NCBI GenBank assembly: GCA_022781445.1
Contig: JALETQ010000015.1
Coordinates: forward strand, 1-64,000
Source: Prevotella sp.
Lineage (GTDB): Bacteria; Bacteroidota; Bacteroidia; Bacteroidales; Bacteroidaceae
Direction of reading: 5' to 3'
DNA length: 64,000 nucleotides
Position 1 is the first letter of the stretch. Every line of letters starts with the position of its first letter. A program made the translations under genes and the position numbers. The notes beneath the pieces are model-generated. The model ran no database searches. It worked only from the letters and a program-made list of their open reading frames with translations, and was not told the origin of the DNA. Below are positions 35,028 through 42,666 of this stretch, piece by piece.

Positions 35028-36302
35028 ATGAACAGACAGAATTTATTCCGATCAGCCTTTCTCGTGGTACTCATGGCAGTGCTGTCGGCACCGCTTGCCC
35101 GGTCGCAGACCAAAACCCGGGTGCTGGTGGTGGGCACCATTCACGATGGCCACAACACCAATCCCAATTATTCGTATCGCCATTTGGCAGACATCCTCGG
35201 CACTTTCCGTCCCGATGCGATATGTGTCGAGATTCCGCCATCCTACTTTCGCAAGCGTTCCTATCTCATCGAGATGATGTATGCTTCCATCTACGGCTTC
35301 GACAACGGTTTGAAAGTCTACCCCATCGACTGGTGGCCACCGGGTGATGCAAGGGCGGAACGCCGTGAATATGAAAAGACCGACGACTATCGGAAAAAAG
35401 AAATGAAGGTCGATTCGTTGGTCGAAGCCAATGAAATCATGCAGCAGTTCAGGAACAAATACGGTTCGATGGACAGCATTTGGAGGCAGAACACGCAGGA
35501 CTACCGGTTTTTCAATGGCAAGGACTACAACGACTACATCCGTGAAATGTACACCATCCTCGTCGACGTTTTCGGGGATGGCTGTATGAACCTCTATTCC
35601 GAGAAGCGCAATGCCATGATGATGGATTACATCAACCGTGCCGTCGACGGGCATCGCGGGCATCGTGTCATCGTCCTCGCGGGTGCCGAACACAAGTATT
35701 ATTTCGACCTTGCCCTGTCGAAGAAAGCCGATGTGACACTCGTGACGCTGGACGACATCCTGCCGTTGCAGCCTGTGCAGCCCACCGAAAACATGATTTC
35801 GCTGATCGAAGACGGACTGGCGAAAGGTTATTACGACACCGACGATGTCTATTCGGTCGATGTGTTGTATGCCAATGCCCTGACCCCCATCCTGCATGGT
35901 CCGGGTATGGATGATGACCCTTCCATCGTTCCTGCCGAAAATATTGAACGCGCCAAACCCATTCTTGCCGAATGGGCAAGTCAAAAGCCGTCGTCGGTGA
36001 GGCTGGCATTCGACCGTTGCTGGCTCAAATTCTTGGAAAAAGACTTCCAAGGTGCCATCAGTCTTGCCGAAAGCGTTGCCGATCGACTCGACGATGTGCC
36101 GTCGGAAAGTGCGTGGTTCGTCAAGTCTTTTTTCTGGCGTAACCTCGGGTTCTGCTACGATCTCACCGGTCAGCGGGCCAAGGCCGTCGAGGCTTATCGC
36201 AAATGCAAAAGCGTTTGCGAAGAGCTGAAGATGAATCCTGACTATGCCAAGAGCATTTATGCCGACTTCGAGAATGAGCCTTATCGTGACAAGCGAAACT
36301 GA
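35028..36302 (+). CDS. Secreted TraB/ChaN/EreA-like protein with TPR-like tail
   Basis: 424 residues. Signal peptide MNRQNLFRSAFLVVLMAVLS (cleavage near ARS). The domain core is VLVVGTIHDGHN near the N-terminus, PDAICVEIPPSY, and VIVLAGAEHKYYF, which match the histidine/glutamate signature of the TraB-GumN-TIKI-EreA superfamily, whose members include metal-dependent hydrolases and haem-binding proteins. A helical tetratricopeptide-like segment follows (ESAWFVKSFFWRNLGFCYDL). Substrate unknown. Single gene. Confidence 0.7.
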   Translation: MNRQNLFRSAFLVVLMAVLSAPLARSQTKTRVLVVGTIHDGHNTNPNYSYRHLADILGTFRPDAICVEIPPSYFRKRSYLIEMMYASIYGFDNGLKVYPIDWWPPGDARAERREYEKTDDYRKKEMKVDSLVEANEIMQQFRNKYGSMDSIWRQNTQDYRFFNGKDYNDYIREMYTILVDVFGDGCMNLYSEKRNAMMMDYINRAVDGHRGHRVIVLAGAEHKYYFDLALSKKADVTLVTLDDILPLQPVQPTENMISLIEDGLAKGYYDTDDVYSVDVLYANALTPILHGPGMDDDPSIVPAENIERAKPILAEWASQKPSSVRLAFDRCWLKFLEKDFQGAISLAESVADRLDDVPSESAWFVKSFFWRNLGFCYDLTGQRAKAVEAYRKCKSVCEELKMNPDYAKSIYADFENEPYRDKRN

Positions 36303-36327
36303 CCACCGGGTCGTCATCTGTCCTTTC

Positions 36328-36529
36328 ATCGGAGCCGTTCATCCGAACGATAAGCCGGTTTTGTCTGATGGTCGGGCTGATGAGTCGTCGGTTTGTTGCA
36401 GGCGTGGCGTGCTGCGGACGGACAAACCGACAGTCAAGTACCGATAAACGGACGAAACCGGCCGACAAACGTCATGAACGCAATGGAAGGTAGGACAAAA
36501 CGCCTTGACGGGCGATTCGGGTTTATCGA
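36328..36529. repeat. MITE-like inverted-repeat element, copy 9
   Basis: The right end GACGGGCGATTCGGGTTTAT is recognisable; the left end, near GAGCCGTTCATCCGA, is weak. The interior is well matched to copy 4 and copy 6: GTCGGTTTGTTGCAGGCGT and CGAAACCGGCCG, then a diverged ATGAACGCAATGGAAGGTA. Confidence 0.5.
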
Positions 36530-36552
36530 TACATCTTTTTCTTACACCCACG

Positions 36553-36588
36553 AAAAACGCCATCGGAGCAGAGCTTCGGTGGCGTTTT
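36553..36588. terminator. Two-way terminator between convergent genes
   Basis: AAAACGCCATCGGAGC pairs with GCTTCGGTGGCGTTTT with two wobble positions. T-runs on either strand suit transcripts from both sides. Confidence 0.75.
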
Positions 36589-36628
36589 CATATCGGTTCA
36601 GGCTTCAGTCGCCTGTAAAAGTTTTCGA

Positions 36629-37225
36629 TCAGAGGTTGAATTTGTAACCCAAGGTGATTTGGAATACACTGTTGTGAACCTTGAAATCTTTGGGAGCGTC
36701 TTTGGCGATGTTGGTAACACCCCAGTTATAGCGTGCGTCAAGCACGACGTTGCTGTACTCATAGCTCAAACCGACGGGGATTGAGAAGTCGAAAGTGTTG
36801 TAAGCATCAGCGTCGCCTTTGACAATGTCAACGACTTTGTTGACGGCATTGTTACCGGTGTCGATGTCTTCTCTAACCTTGAATCCGAATTGTGCACCGA
36901 GTTTCACGGCGAGATTCTTGGCAACATATACGTTACAGAGTACGGGAATGTTGAGATAGTCGATGTTGTTCTTTACTTCTCCGAACTTTGAACCTTGCAT
37001 CGAGTAGAGCAGACCGCCCGTAACGCTGATCATGTCGGTGGCTTGGTATTCGAGTTCGGCACCGCCGACGAATCCCACTTTGGCATCATTGTTGTCCACA
37101 TCACCGGTCAGATTGGCGATGGTGATGCCTGCTTTGGGTTGGATAGACCATGTTCCTACTGCCTGTTGTGCGTAAGTGGCTACTGAAGACAACATCAAAG
37201 CTGCCATGAACATCAATTTTTTCAT
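36629..37225 (-). CDS. Outer-membrane beta-barrel protein
   Basis: 198 residues. Signal peptide MKKLMFMAALMLSSVATYAQ, then alternating hydrophobic strands typical of an eight-stranded barrel (SIQPKAGITIANL, AELEYQATDMISVTGGLLY) and a final strand FQITLGYKFNL ending in an aromatic-containing OMP signature. It resembles the PorT/OmpW-like small barrels of Bacteroidetes. No ligand can be inferred. Single gene with its own promoter and terminator. Confidence 0.85.
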   Translation of the reverse strand: MKKLMFMAALMLSSVATYAQQAVGTWSIQPKAGITIANLTGDVDNNDAKVGFVGGAELEYQATDMISVTGGLLYSMQGSKFGEVKNNIDYLNIPVLCNVYVAKNLAVKLGAQFGFKVREDIDTGNNAVNKVVDIVKGDADAYNTFDFSIPVGLSYEYSNVVLDARYNWGVTNIAKDAPKDFKVHNSVFQITLGYKFNL

Positions 37226-37286
37226 AATCGTTTTCTTTTTAAGTTTCTTATTTGAATTTGAAAAATGAATATCATTATTTCTTCGG

Positions 37287-37317
37287 CAAAAGTACGATTT
37301 TTGGCTATATGCTCCAA
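37287..37317 (-). promoter_or_regulatory. Promoter of the beta-barrel gene
   Basis: On the minus strand TTG (37317-37315), 20 bases, then TACTTTTG (37294-37287). The leader is about 55 bases. Confidence 0.65.
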
Positions 37318-37337
37318 GTTTTTATCCTAAAAAGCCG

Positions 37338-40300
37338 CTATAAAGACGACTTTTGAGGAATAACGGAACAAAAATTCGGTTCTATGGATACCATTTCGGC
37401 AATCAACTGTCGGTAAACGGCATCGGCACAGAGCAGCTGTCGGTGTCCCACAACAATCATTTGTTGTCGTGCCCGTGTGACAGCCACGTTGAGTTTGCGG
37501 TCGATGACCTGCCCATCTTCCTCGAACCGGTTGGAAACAAGGAAATTGAGATGAGCCGGCCGTTCAATTCCGCAGGCGTAGACGATGACTTCCCGCTGTG
37601 ACCCTTGGTACCGCTCGACAGTGTCGATGCTCACGTTTTCCATACCTTCCAGCCCCATTGCCTCCACGGCTTTCCTGATTTCGAGGATTTGCCGGCGATA
37701 GGTCACGATGATGCCGATGCTCTTTTCGGCATCGAAGCGGTTGCCCATGAAGCGCCTGATGCGTCCCGTCAGAGCGGCAACGATGAATGCCTCGTTGTCT
37801 GAACGGCTGTCGACAAATACCATACGTCGGGTTTTCAGCACCTCATCGGCAGTATCTTGTGCCGGCAATCGGTAAGGCAGGGGCAGCGTGGGCGACTGAT
37901 GAGGCAGCGGAACGGGCGATAGCTGTTCGCTTCGGTAAAACATCCTGCCCACCCACCGTTCGATGTCGGGGTGCATACGTCCCTGTTTCCGCAATACGCC
38001 CACGAAGTCCGTCCGTCCGTTTTTGCGTTCCACGTGCAGCAGGCGTTCAAAGAGTGATTGCCGGCAGTCGTACAGGCAGATGTCGTGCAGTGCGGTATCG
38101 TCCGCCAACGAGTCGCAAAGGCTTTGTTGAACCACCGCCGGAAGCTGTTTGTGATCGCCCACCAAGACAAACTTTCCGATGGCGTTTGAGGTGAGCAATC
38201 CCACGATACCGGGTTCGAGAATCTGCCCGGCTTCGTCGACGATGGTGAGCGTGAACCGCTTGATGCGCAAGAGGAAGGAGCGGTTTTGTATCATGGTTGT
38301 GGTGGCAACCACTACCCGGCAGGCAGCCAGCCGCTGTCGGATGTCGTCGAGTTTGCGGCATTCCTCTACGACATGGTCCATCAGGAATGGAACAAAACGC
38401 GGGTCACAGCTCTCCTTGTTGCCTGCCCGCAGGAAGTCGATGCCGGCATCCTGCAACATCGAACACAGCTCGTCGACTGCCCGGTTGGTGTAGGCCGTGA
38501 GCAACACGGCGGTGCCTTCGGTCTGCAGTTCCTCTTCGACCATGAAGCGGATCGCCATCGAGGTCTTGCCCGTTCCCGGCGGCCCGACGAGCAAGAAATA
38601 GTCGTCGGCTTGTTTGACCTTGCGCAACACCTCATCGTAATCCTTGTGATACGACTTCGACAGCTGTCTTTCGGGCGAACGTTCCGGTCGCCTTTGTGCC
38701 AACAACAGTTCCTTTTTGGCTGCCGTTGAGGTCATCATGCCATATAGGCCGCGTATGCCCATCGTCGATGCACCGTCGCTTGCGGCAGGTTCGACGGCAA
38801 ACCGGCGGTCGTCACCCGCTGAAGATGTTTCCCATATCTCCGAGTTGTGTTGGGCATCGAGCAGGTGTACCGTCAGACGATTTGATGCAATGTGTTCCAA
38901 GACCCCTTTGAAGAGGATGCTCCTGTCCTGTTGCGGTTCTTCGTTGCGTCCGTATCGGTACAGGTAAACCATGTCGCCCCGCCTGAAGTTGGGCTGGAAG
39001 TCATCGCCCAAGTCATGTATTTGCAGTTCGATAGTGTCGATGCCTCCCCCCGTTTTGGAGGCTGTGGCGTTTAGAAGCGTCAGTCCGCAGAACAAGCTGC
39101 CGCTCTCCCGTCGCTCCTTGGCCGGTGCATGGCGTAGCAATGACCCCCCGTCGGGTCTGCCGGCGATGACCGTTCCGAGCTTGGCGGCCCGCTTTTCGCG
39201 ATAAACGAAGGTCATCATCTGCATGAAGTAAGCCTTTTCGAGGGGCGAAAGCCGGTGCAGCGGAGCAAGGATGCTGTCCAGTCGGGGTTTCACAAACCGC
39301 TCGAACAGCGTCGACCGGCAGTCCTTTTCGTTGAGCGTTGCCGTCGTCAGCAGGGGCAACAGGCTTCCGAAGCCGTCGGCGGCTGCCGCAAGTTCGGTAG
39401 CTACGATGCGGTTGCGCAGTTGCAAGGCCTCGACAAACAGCTTCCGATAGAACGCCACCGAGAGCAGCCCTTTGGCAGGTTCGTACTTCGAGTAGAGCAG
39501 ACGGATGGACGTTTGGTTGTCGGTGAGGTTGAAGTTGTGGCGCAACACACCATAATATAATAATAGTTGGACGTAGTGGCTTTCCGATTGCAGGCTGCCG
39601 TACCTGCCCGGCCGTTTGGTTTCGAGGGCAAAGTTCTTGCCCGATTTCTGTTCCACCAGCAGGCCGAAGTCGGTGGTCATGAGGTCGACGCGTCCCTGCA
39701 ACCCCAGTTTTTCACACACAAACGACGGTTCGACCATGACCTGCCTACGGTCATGACTGCCTCGCTCAAACAGTTCGGATACCGTTTGGCGCAAGTTTGC
39801 GGCTTGTTTTTCGGCATCCATCACAAACGACGCACCGTTGAAAGGTTCGCAACAGCAATATTCAGCGGCATGGGTGGCAAAGGATTGTCGCACCATCTCA
39901 TGGGTATCGTCACCTTGCCTGTGAATGATTCGGTCGAGGGCTTCGCTCGCGAAGTGACCCAGCAGAATGGGTTGCGACAGGTTGCGCGGACTCATCGCGT
40001 TGACGATGTATGACAATGGATGATGTCCGTGTTCTTGGAAGCACGAAGCCAGCGAACTGATGTCCATCAGATAATCAGGCTCGATGACCACGATGCCTTC
40101 GGGAAAGACCACCTCCACGACCATGCCTTCGCGCAGAATCGACGGCAAGTAAGGGTCGTAGGCATAGGCTATGGTCTTGGTTTGTTCGCCTTCGTCGTCC
40201 TCGATGGTGAGGCACAGTCGGCTGTCGGTCCACGAACGCACGATGCCCCGCAGCCTGACAGCCGCCGCCGGCCGCCGGTTCGTTTGGGGTTGCTGTCTTG

Positions 40301-40694
40301 CGGGCAGCACTCCGGCAAGCGGTTCGGGAATGGTTTCACCCGTCACCGCCACTGCCAGCCGGCAGAGTGCGCGCATTTCCTGCAACCTTGTTTCCACCGA
40401 GCGGCTCACCCCACGGTTGCAATGGTGGCGCATGGCCTGCAGTGTGGCGCGGTCGATGCCCGGCAGATGCCGGCTGCGACAAACGTAATCGACTTGCGAA
40501 AAGAGATTGCCGAAGTTATGATGGGTTTCGTTCAGTCCGCGGTGACACAGCCAAACGAGCATTTCGTGCTGTTCTTTGTCGATGTGGGGCGCATCGACGG
40601 GTGTCGAAGAACGCCCCATGTCGAGCAGCCGAAGTGTCATTTGCAACAAAGACTGCCACAGTCCGGACGAACCGTCAAGCATATTTTTCTCCAT
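37338..40694 (-). CDS. Dna2-like nuclease-helicase (superfamily 1)
   Basis: 1118 residues. A PD-(D/E)XK (Cas4/RecB-like) nuclease motif is visible at about 335-352: GRVDLMTTDFGLLVEQKSGK, with Asp and Glu-x-Lys. The helicase follows: Walker A GPPGTGKTSMA near 703, DEAGQ near 818, VERYQGSQREVIVY and VAVTRARQQMIVVGH near the C-terminus. This order is that of eukaryotic Dna2 and of bacterial 'AAA domain/DNA2-NAM7' proteins. A DNA repair or replication role is inferred. The start MEKNML at 40694 follows a TAACTTTA box by eight bases; an ATG 11 codons upstream would precede transcription. No partner gene adjoins it. Confidence 0.85.
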   Translation of the reverse strand: MEKNMLDGSSGLWQSLLQMTLRLLDMGRSSTPVDAPHIDKEQHEMLVWLCHRGLNETHHNFGNLFSQVDYVCRSRHLPGIDRATLQAMRHHCNRGVSRSVETRLQEMRALCRLAVAVTGETIPEPLAGVLPARQQPQTNRRPAAAVRLRGIVRSWTDSRLCLTIEDDEGEQTKTIAYAYDPYLPSILREGMVVEVVFPEGIVVIEPDYLMDISSLASCFQEHGHHPLSYIVNAMSPRNLSQPILLGHFASEALDRIIHRQGDDTHEMVRQSFATHAAEYCCCEPFNGASFVMDAEKQAANLRQTVSELFERGSHDRRQVMVEPSFVCEKLGLQGRVDLMTTDFGLLVEQKSGKNFALETKRPGRYGSLQSESHYVQLLLYYGVLRHNFNLTDNQTSIRLLYSKYEPAKGLLSVAFYRKLFVEALQLRNRIVATELAAAADGFGSLLPLLTTATLNEKDCRSTLFERFVKPRLDSILAPLHRLSPLEKAYFMQMMTFVYREKRAAKLGTVIAGRPDGGSLLRHAPAKERRESGSLFCGLTLLNATASKTGGGIDTIELQIHDLGDDFQPNFRRGDMVYLYRYGRNEEPQQDRSILFKGVLEHIASNRLTVHLLDAQHNSEIWETSSAGDDRRFAVEPAASDGASTMGIRGLYGMMTSTAAKKELLLAQRRPERSPERQLSKSYHKDYDEVLRKVKQADDYFLLVGPPGTGKTSMAIRFMVEEELQTEGTAVLLTAYTNRAVDELCSMLQDAGIDFLRAGNKESCDPRFVPFLMDHVVEECRKLDDIRQRLAACRVVVATTTMIQNRSFLLRIKRFTLTIVDEAGQILEPGIVGLLTSNAIGKFVLVGDHKQLPAVVQQSLCDSLADDTALHDICLYDCRQSLFERLLHVERKNGRTDFVGVLRKQGRMHPDIERWVGRMFYRSEQLSPVPLPHQSPTLPLPYRLPAQDTADEVLKTRRMVFVDSRSDNEAFIVAALTGRIRRFMGNRFDAEKSIGIIVTYRRQILEIRKAVEAMGLEGMENVSIDTVERYQGSQREVIVYACGIERPAHLNFLVSNRFEEDGQVIDRKLNVAVTRARQQMIVVGHRQLLCADAVYRQLIAEMVSIEPNFCSVIPQKSSL

Positions 40695-40702
40695 AGCGGT
40701 CG

Positions 40703-40710
40703 TAAAGTTA
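40703..40710 (-). promoter_or_regulatory. Candidate -7 box of the nuclease-helicase gene
   Basis: TAACTTTA on the minus strand, a one-base variant of TAnnTTTG, eight bases before the ATG. It implies almost no leader. Confidence 0.4.
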
Positions 40711-40745
40711 GTAAAACTTTTCGACAAGAAGTAGATTGCGGCAGG

Positions 40746-40753
40746 TAGCTTTG
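40746..40753 (+). promoter_or_regulatory. Candidate -7 box of the YihY gene
   Basis: TAGCTTTG fits the consensus. The ATG at 40870 would then have a leader of about 110 bases. Confidence 0.4.
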
Positions 40754-40869
40754 CCCACGGTAGCAGGCTCGAAATGAGGACAAAGGTGAAGAATAGTATC
40801 TGTATGAACGAAATAAATGGCGCAAAAATGTGTTATATAACCATAAGGTATCATCAATCATCACAACTC

Positions 40870-42198
40870 ATGACCACCTCACCACTCCGATTCGTGCGCT
40901 TTATCAACACCTGTAAAGCCGAGATGAAAGACACCCGTCGTGTCGATTTCCTGAAACATCCGCGTGCCTATCTGTTGCAAAGACTCTTCATGGTGTATCA
41001 CAATCTCTTTGTCAAAATGCACTGGGGGTATGCCGCCCGCCTCACGTTCAACACCATGATGGCCATCATTCCCGTCTTTGCCATCATCTTTGCGGTTGCC
41101 CGCGGCTTCGGTTTTGAAGAACGCATAGCCGCTTGGTGTCGCGAAGTCTTTGTCGGACAGCCGCAGGTTGCCAAGACCATCGTGGACCTTTCAACCGCCT
41201 ACATCGACTATACCCACACCGGACTCATCATCGGTATCGGGCTGGTATTCATGATTTGGAGCGTCGTTTCGCTCTTCGAGAATGTCGAAGACGTGTTCAA
41301 TGAGATTTGGGGCGTTCACAAAGACCGCAGTTTCGGCAGGAAAGTGGTCGATTACACCGCCATTGTTTTTCTTGTTCCGCTTGTCATCGTGTTTTATTCT
41401 GGACTGACCGTCTTCATGTACTCGGTTATCGACTTTCTTCCGCAATTCCAACTTCTCACGCCTGCCATGAAACTTCTGCTGGGCTTTGCCACGCCCTTGT
41501 TCCTGCTGTGGGTGTTCTTCCTGCTGCTCTATATGGTCATTCCCAACACGCAAGTACCGTTTTCGCACGCATGGTTTCCAGCATTGGCGGGCAGTCTTTG
41601 CATCATCATCCTGCAAAACATCTACGTGCATCTGCAGGTGGTCTTGACGAGTTACAGCATCATTTACGGCTCTCTGGCCGCACTGCCGCTGTTCATGATA
41701 TGGCTGCAGGCATCGTGGTACATCGCCATCGGCTTTGCCGAACTGAGTCATGCCAACCGAAATTTGAAGCTGGGATGGGACATCGACGGTAAGCCATACA
41801 GCATTCGCGACCGTATGGAACATTGTCTGGTGGTGCTGGGCCTGATATGCAAACGACAGAAAGATGAGGCACGACCCTGCCGTCTGCGCGATTTGCAGCG
41901 CGTGACCGGCTACGCTTATTCTCACCTGACGGAGTGTCTGGCATGGCTGGAGGACACACATTTCATCCTCAACGTGCGCCTCAAAAGTGGCAAAAATGCC
42001 TATACGCCCTGTTGCGATACCGACACCGTCACCGTGGGCGGCGTCATTGATGCGCTGTCGGCCCACCCGGTGCAGACCGATGCCGATCCCTTGCGCTGCC
42101 GTCTTGCCGATGAGGCGCGTCAGAAGTTGGCGGAGACATGGCAGACAAACCGCGAAAAGCTCGAACAAATCCTCGTGCGCGATTGCATCCGTTGGTAA
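40870..42198 (+). CDS. YihY/BrkB family membrane protein
   Basis: About 442 residues from the chosen start (MTTSPLRFVRF); ATGs further up at 40774 and 40804 are possible. Six hydrophobic segments lie between about 60 and 300, including GYAARLTFNTMMAIIPVFAI, the family start motif, and YGSLAALPLFMIWLQASWYI. A soluble C-terminal part (about 300-442) looks like a winged-helix domain (CRLRDLQRVTGYAYSHLTECL). The family was once called ribonuclease BN in error; function is unclear. It is divergent from the nuclease-helicase gene. Confidence 0.85.
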   Translation: MTTSPLRFVRFINTCKAEMKDTRRVDFLKHPRAYLLQRLFMVYHNLFVKMHWGYAARLTFNTMMAIIPVFAIIFAVARGFGFEERIAAWCREVFVGQPQVAKTIVDLSTAYIDYTHTGLIIGIGLVFMIWSVVSLFENVEDVFNEIWGVHKDRSFGRKVVDYTAIVFLVPLVIVFYSGLTVFMYSVIDFLPQFQLLTPAMKLLLGFATPLFLLWVFFLLLYMVIPNTQVPFSHAWFPALAGSLCIIILQNIYVHLQVVLTSYSIIYGSLAALPLFMIWLQASWYIAIGFAELSHANRNLKLGWDIDGKPYSIRDRMEHCLVVLGLICKRQKDEARPCRLRDLQRVTGYAYSHLTECLAWLEDTHFILNVRLKSGKNAYTPCCDTDTVTVGGVIDALSAHPVQTDADPLRCRLADEARQKLAETWQTNREKLEQILVRDCIRW

Positions 42199-42231
42199 CT
42201 ATGCAGCCCATCGGTGCGCATGACCGTTTCA

Positions 42232-42319
42232 AAACCTGTACTTTCGGGTAGCCAAAGGGCAACTTTTGCCTCGTCAAAGGGCAGGTTTTACAAGGTGAAA
42301 GGGCAGGTTTTGAAAAACA
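42232..42319. repeat. 22-base phased array 4 (four units)
   Basis: Units start at 42232, 42254, 42276 and 42298. Cores are AAACCTGTACTTTCG, AAAGGGCAACTTTTG, AAAGGGCAGGTTTTA and AAAGGGCAGGTTTTG. It starts 34 bases after the YihY stop. The rest of the gap up to malQ holds only the malQ promoter. Confidence 0.8.
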
Positions 42320-42607
42320 GCAGGGGAGAGACGGCAGCCGAAATTCGGCAAATAGTTGTCACAAAAGTATTTACATCAGGAGATTTCCAACGGGCATCCG
42401 CCCGTTTTTCCGCCCCTGCCGTCCTCATCTCCACCCCCATGGCCGCAGTATTGCACGGCCGTAGGTGCTGCCCATTGCGAATCCCTGTGCAGCGGTAGTC
42501 GTCAAACTTCCTCATCAAAGTTATCTGACATCGTTGGGCCACCTCATGATTTTTTTGTTCATGTAAGCGTTTGCGCAAAGAATTAGCGCGACTGTGCAAA
42601 CGGATGG

Positions 42608-42638
42608 TTGCAATTTTATGAGAAAAAAACTACTTTTA
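42608..42638 (+). promoter_or_regulatory. Promoter of the starch cluster
   Basis: TTG (42608-42610), 20 bases, then TACTTTTA (42631-42638). The leader is about 25 bases. GTAAGCGTTTG lies upstream at 42564-42574 and recurs in the promoter at 51737. Confidence 0.55.
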
Positions 42639-42666
42639 CGCATTCAAATTACTAACGATTCAGACT

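Noticed and set aside
37338..40694. The nuclease-helicase as part of a defence system
   Set aside because: The neighbours are a beta-barrel protein and a divergent YihY gene, with no effector, methylase or toxin nearby.
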